Source: CAZAPO01 sp044841755 | GTDB lineage: Bacteria > Bacteroidota > Bacteroidia > Flavobacteriales > Flavobacteriaceae | Reading direction: 5' to 3' | Length of the DNA: 64,000 bases | Assembly (NCBI GenBank): GCA_044841755.1 | Contig: JAXOFM010000001.1 | Location: 1,185,874 to 1,249,873, forward strand | Notes under the pieces: model-generated | Seen by the model: the letters and a program-made list of their open reading frames with translations, nothing else | Databases searched by the model: none | Told to the model about the DNA's origin: nothing | Made by a program: the position numbers and the translations under genes | In this document: positions 62,010-64,000 of the stretch, one piece after another | How the letters are laid out: each line of letters starts with the position of its first letter | How positions within the stretch are numbered: position 1 is the stretch's first letter

Positions 62010-64000
62010 ATGAAAAATTTAAAAACAATTAAAACAAAGTTACCATTCTTAATGAGTTTGGTGTTATTTGCAGTAATTAGCTGTGAACGAGATCTTCCAG
62101 AAAATGCTAATGAGGCTGAATTTTCTTCTAATGCGGAAGTTTTTATAGATGGTTTTAGTGGTGGTCTAGAGTACTATCCATATGCAGATTCTAAACAAAC
62201 CGCATTTAGTGTTGATGATGATGCTTTTAAAGGTTCTTCTTCAATGAGATTTGATATTCCTAACGCAGGAGATCCAGAAGGGGCTTATGCTGGTGCAATT
62301 TTTAGAGATGATAATGGAGGAAGAAATTTGACAGATTATGATGCCTTAACTTTCTGGGCAAAAGGTTCGGAAGCTCGCACTATTAATGATATTGGATTTG
62401 GACAAGATTTTTTTGAGAATAAATACGAAGTAAGTGTTAAGGGGTCGTTGCAACTAACCACAAATTGGGTCAAGTACACTATCCCAATTCCAGATGCATC
62501 CAAATTAGTGCAAGAAAAAGGGATGTTTTGGTATGCTGAAGGACCAAATGATGATGGAACGGGATATTCTTTCTGGATCGATGAGCTGAAGTTTGAAAAA
62601 CTTGGAACTATAGCTCATGCTGAAGCTATGATCTATAATGGAGTTGATGAAGTTGTTAATACTTTTATCGGAGTATCCTTTTCGGTAGAAGGACTTATCG
62701 CTTCTTTTAATTTAGCCAATGGTGTTAACCAAGTGCTGAATTTGGCACCTGCTTATTTTGATTTTACATCAACTGATCCATCGGTGGCAACTATTACTGA
62801 ATCTGGTAATATATCTGTGATAGGAGAAGGAAGTACCACGATAACGGCGTCTTTTTTAGGTGAAGATGTACCAGGTTCGTTGGTAGTAAATTCATCAGGT
62901 GAATTTACTTCAGCACCTGTGCCTACTAATGAGCCTGAAGATGTAATATCAATATTTAGTGATGCCTACAATAATGTTCCCGTAGAATTCTTTAATGGTT
63001 ATTGGCAACCTTTTCAAACAACAGAGTCTACCAATTTTGCTGCAAATAATGATAATGTAATAAGCTACACCAATTTTAATTTTGTGGGTAATCAGTTTGG
63101 TAATCCAACTATAGATGCTTCACAAATGGAGGCTATACATTTTGATGTTTTTGTTCCTGAAGGAACAGTCGATCCGCAACTTGCAATAACTCTTAAGGAC
63201 TTTGGTCCAAACGGACAAGATGGAGGAGATGACGATACTACCTTTACTCAGACTTTTAGTGGTAGTACTTTATTACCAGGGCAATGGAACGCACTGGAGA
63301 TTACTTTTAATAATTTGTCAAATAGGAATCGATTTGGACAGATTATTTATGAAAATTTAGGAAGTGGATTAACCAGTTTTTATTTAGATAATGTCTACTG
63401 CTATAAAACTCCGGGAAGTGGAGGAGGTGGTGGAGTATGTGATCCTGAAACAGAAGAGTCAACGGCTGCAGCAGATCTAAATATTACATTCCAGACCAAT
63501 ACACCTGCTTTTATAGAAGATAATGCAACATTTAGTTGGATAGATAATCCAGACGCCGATGGTTCGGTTAATAATTCTTGTAAAGTAGGTCAAGTAACAA
63601 GAGCTAACAACTCTCCTTGGGACAATCTTCAGATAGATTTAGCAGATAAGTTAGATTTTAATTCTTCTGAAGGAATTAAAATGAAAGTTTGGTCTCCAAT
63701 AGCGAATACTCCAGTTTTATTCAAACTAGAGGAAATTGGTAACTCAGGAAATTTTGTAGAGATACTTCAAAATACTGGTCCTGCAAATACTTGGACAGAG
63801 TTAACTTTTGATTTTGCATCAACACCTACTCCACAATTTAATAAGATCGTCATCTTCTTTAATTTTAATGTTGCTGACGGAAGTACTTACTATTTCGATG
63901 ATATTAAATTATATGGCTCTTCAGGCGGTGGAGGTGGAGGAACTGCTCCAACGACGGCAGCGCCGACTCCAACTCAAGCAGAGGCAGATGTGATTTCTGT
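62010..64000 (+). CDS. Multi-module carbohydrate-binding lipoprotein (3' truncated by window)
   Basis: The reading frame is open from ATG 62010 to the window edge (663 codons seen, no stop). It has a lipoprotein signal (AVISC, Cys 25), a jelly-roll carbohydrate-binding-like module (about 45-205), a BIG2-like Ig domain (about 235-300; STDPSVATITESGNISVIG), then two more jelly-roll modules (about 310-470 and 490-640) joined by Gly-rich linkers. The last residues (PTPTQAEADVIS) repeat the phrase that opens the second module (PTNEPEDVIS), so another module starts at the edge. Probably a surface glucan-binding protein or a multi-module glycosidase whose catalytic domain lies beyond the window. Confidence 0.88.
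   Translation, partial: MKNLKTIKTKLPFLMSLVLFAVISCERDLPENANEAEFSSNAEVFIDGFSGGLEYYPYADSKQTAFSVDDDAFKGSSSMRFDIPNAGDPEGAYAGAIFRDDNGGRNLTDYDALTFWAKGSEARTINDIGFGQDFFENKYEVSVKGSLQLTTNWVKYTIPIPDASKLVQEKGMFWYAEGPNDDGTGYSFWIDELKFEKLGTIAHAEAMIYNGVDEVVNTFIGVSFSVEGLIASFNLANGVNQVLNLAPAYFDFTSTDPSVATITESGNISVIGEGSTTITASFLGEDVPGSLVVNSSGEFTSAPVPTNEPEDVISIFSDAYNNVPVEFFNGYWQPFQTTESTNFAANNDNVISYTNFNFVGNQFGNPTIDASQMEAIHFDVFVPEGTVDPQLAITLKDFGPNGQDGGDDDTTFTQTFSGSTLLPGQWNALEITFNNLSNRNRFGQIIYENLGSGLTSFYLDNVYCYKTPGSGGGGGVCDPETEESTAAADLNITFQTNTPAFIEDNATFSWIDNPDADGSVNNSCKVGQVTRANNSPWDNLQIDLADKLDFNSSEGIKMKVWSPIANTPVLFKLEEIGNSGNFVEILQNTGPANTWTELTFDFASTPTPQFNKIVIFFNFNVADGSTYYFDDIKLYGSSGGGGGGTAPTTAAPTPTQAEADVIS

Overview
The window is a low-GC chromosomal segment from a member of the Bacteroidota, almost certainly family Flavobacteriaceae and probably marine. 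Supporting signs are gliding/type IX secretion genes (gldB, gldC, gldKLMN), the flavobacterial exosortase XrtF, a Zn-finger-less topoisomerase I, the purH-mreBCD-mrdA-rodA order, and promoters of the Bacteroidota type (TTG near -33, TAnnTTTG near -7). The genus cannot be fixed from sequence alone; the Winogradskyella/Psychroserpens/Formosa neighbourhood would fit. I see no phage, transposon, CRISPR array or plasmid-like region, and no gene-free stretch longer than 300 bases.

Layout. 0-7.3 kb: housekeeping genes (rsgA-dtd-mazG-like, aroA, queA, rlmN, a polyprenyl synthetase, RidA). 7.5-9.9 kb: ECF sigma factor, membrane partner and outer-membrane protein. 10-13.6 kb: a dnaG without zinc ligands, a response regulator with an altered receiver, and nadE. 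13.7-18.1 kb: gldB-gldC, a secreted esterase, a class V aminotransferase and an NTF2-like lipoprotein. 18.1-25.3 kb: the cell-shape operon purH-mreB-mreC-mreD-mrdA-rodA (minus strand). 25.4-31.2 kb: an fRMsr-like GAF protein, the XrtF exosortase pair, then a metal-handling cluster (HYC_CC_PP-type protein, TonB receptor, HMA-domain protein, metal-binding lipoprotein, DUF6503-like lipoprotein). 31.3-37.9 kb: groEL, groES, then miaB-sigma54 activator-lptE-TPR-secG (minus strand). 38-47.4 kb: membrane protein, topA, an arginase-fold protein lacking key metal ligands, and the type IX secretion/gliding operon gldKLMN. 47.4-52 kb: FAD oxidoreductase, DUF983 protein, ABC-F ATPase, plant-type LRR protein, initiator tRNA. 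52.1-64 kb: a beta-glucan (laminarin-like) utilisation locus running off the right edge: oxidoreductase, sugar porter, GH16 lipoprotein, membrane-anchored regulator, a glycosidase fused to an outer-membrane barrel, and a truncated multi-module carbohydrate-binding lipoprotein.

How it fits together. The glucan locus implies that surface lipoproteins bind and cut polysaccharide, a periplasmic-propeller/cytoplasmic-HTH protein senses products, and a sugar porter imports monosaccharide; no SusC/SusD pair is inside the window. The cell-envelope theme (mre, lptE, gld, T9SS, XrtF) is strong. The most unusual items are the glycosidase/outer-membrane-barrel fusion, the arginase pseudoenzyme beside gldK, phased A/T tracts before gldK, a LytTR-like double repeat before the LRR gene, the altered DnaG and response regulator, and a terminator hairpin overlapping the start of a lipoprotein gene.
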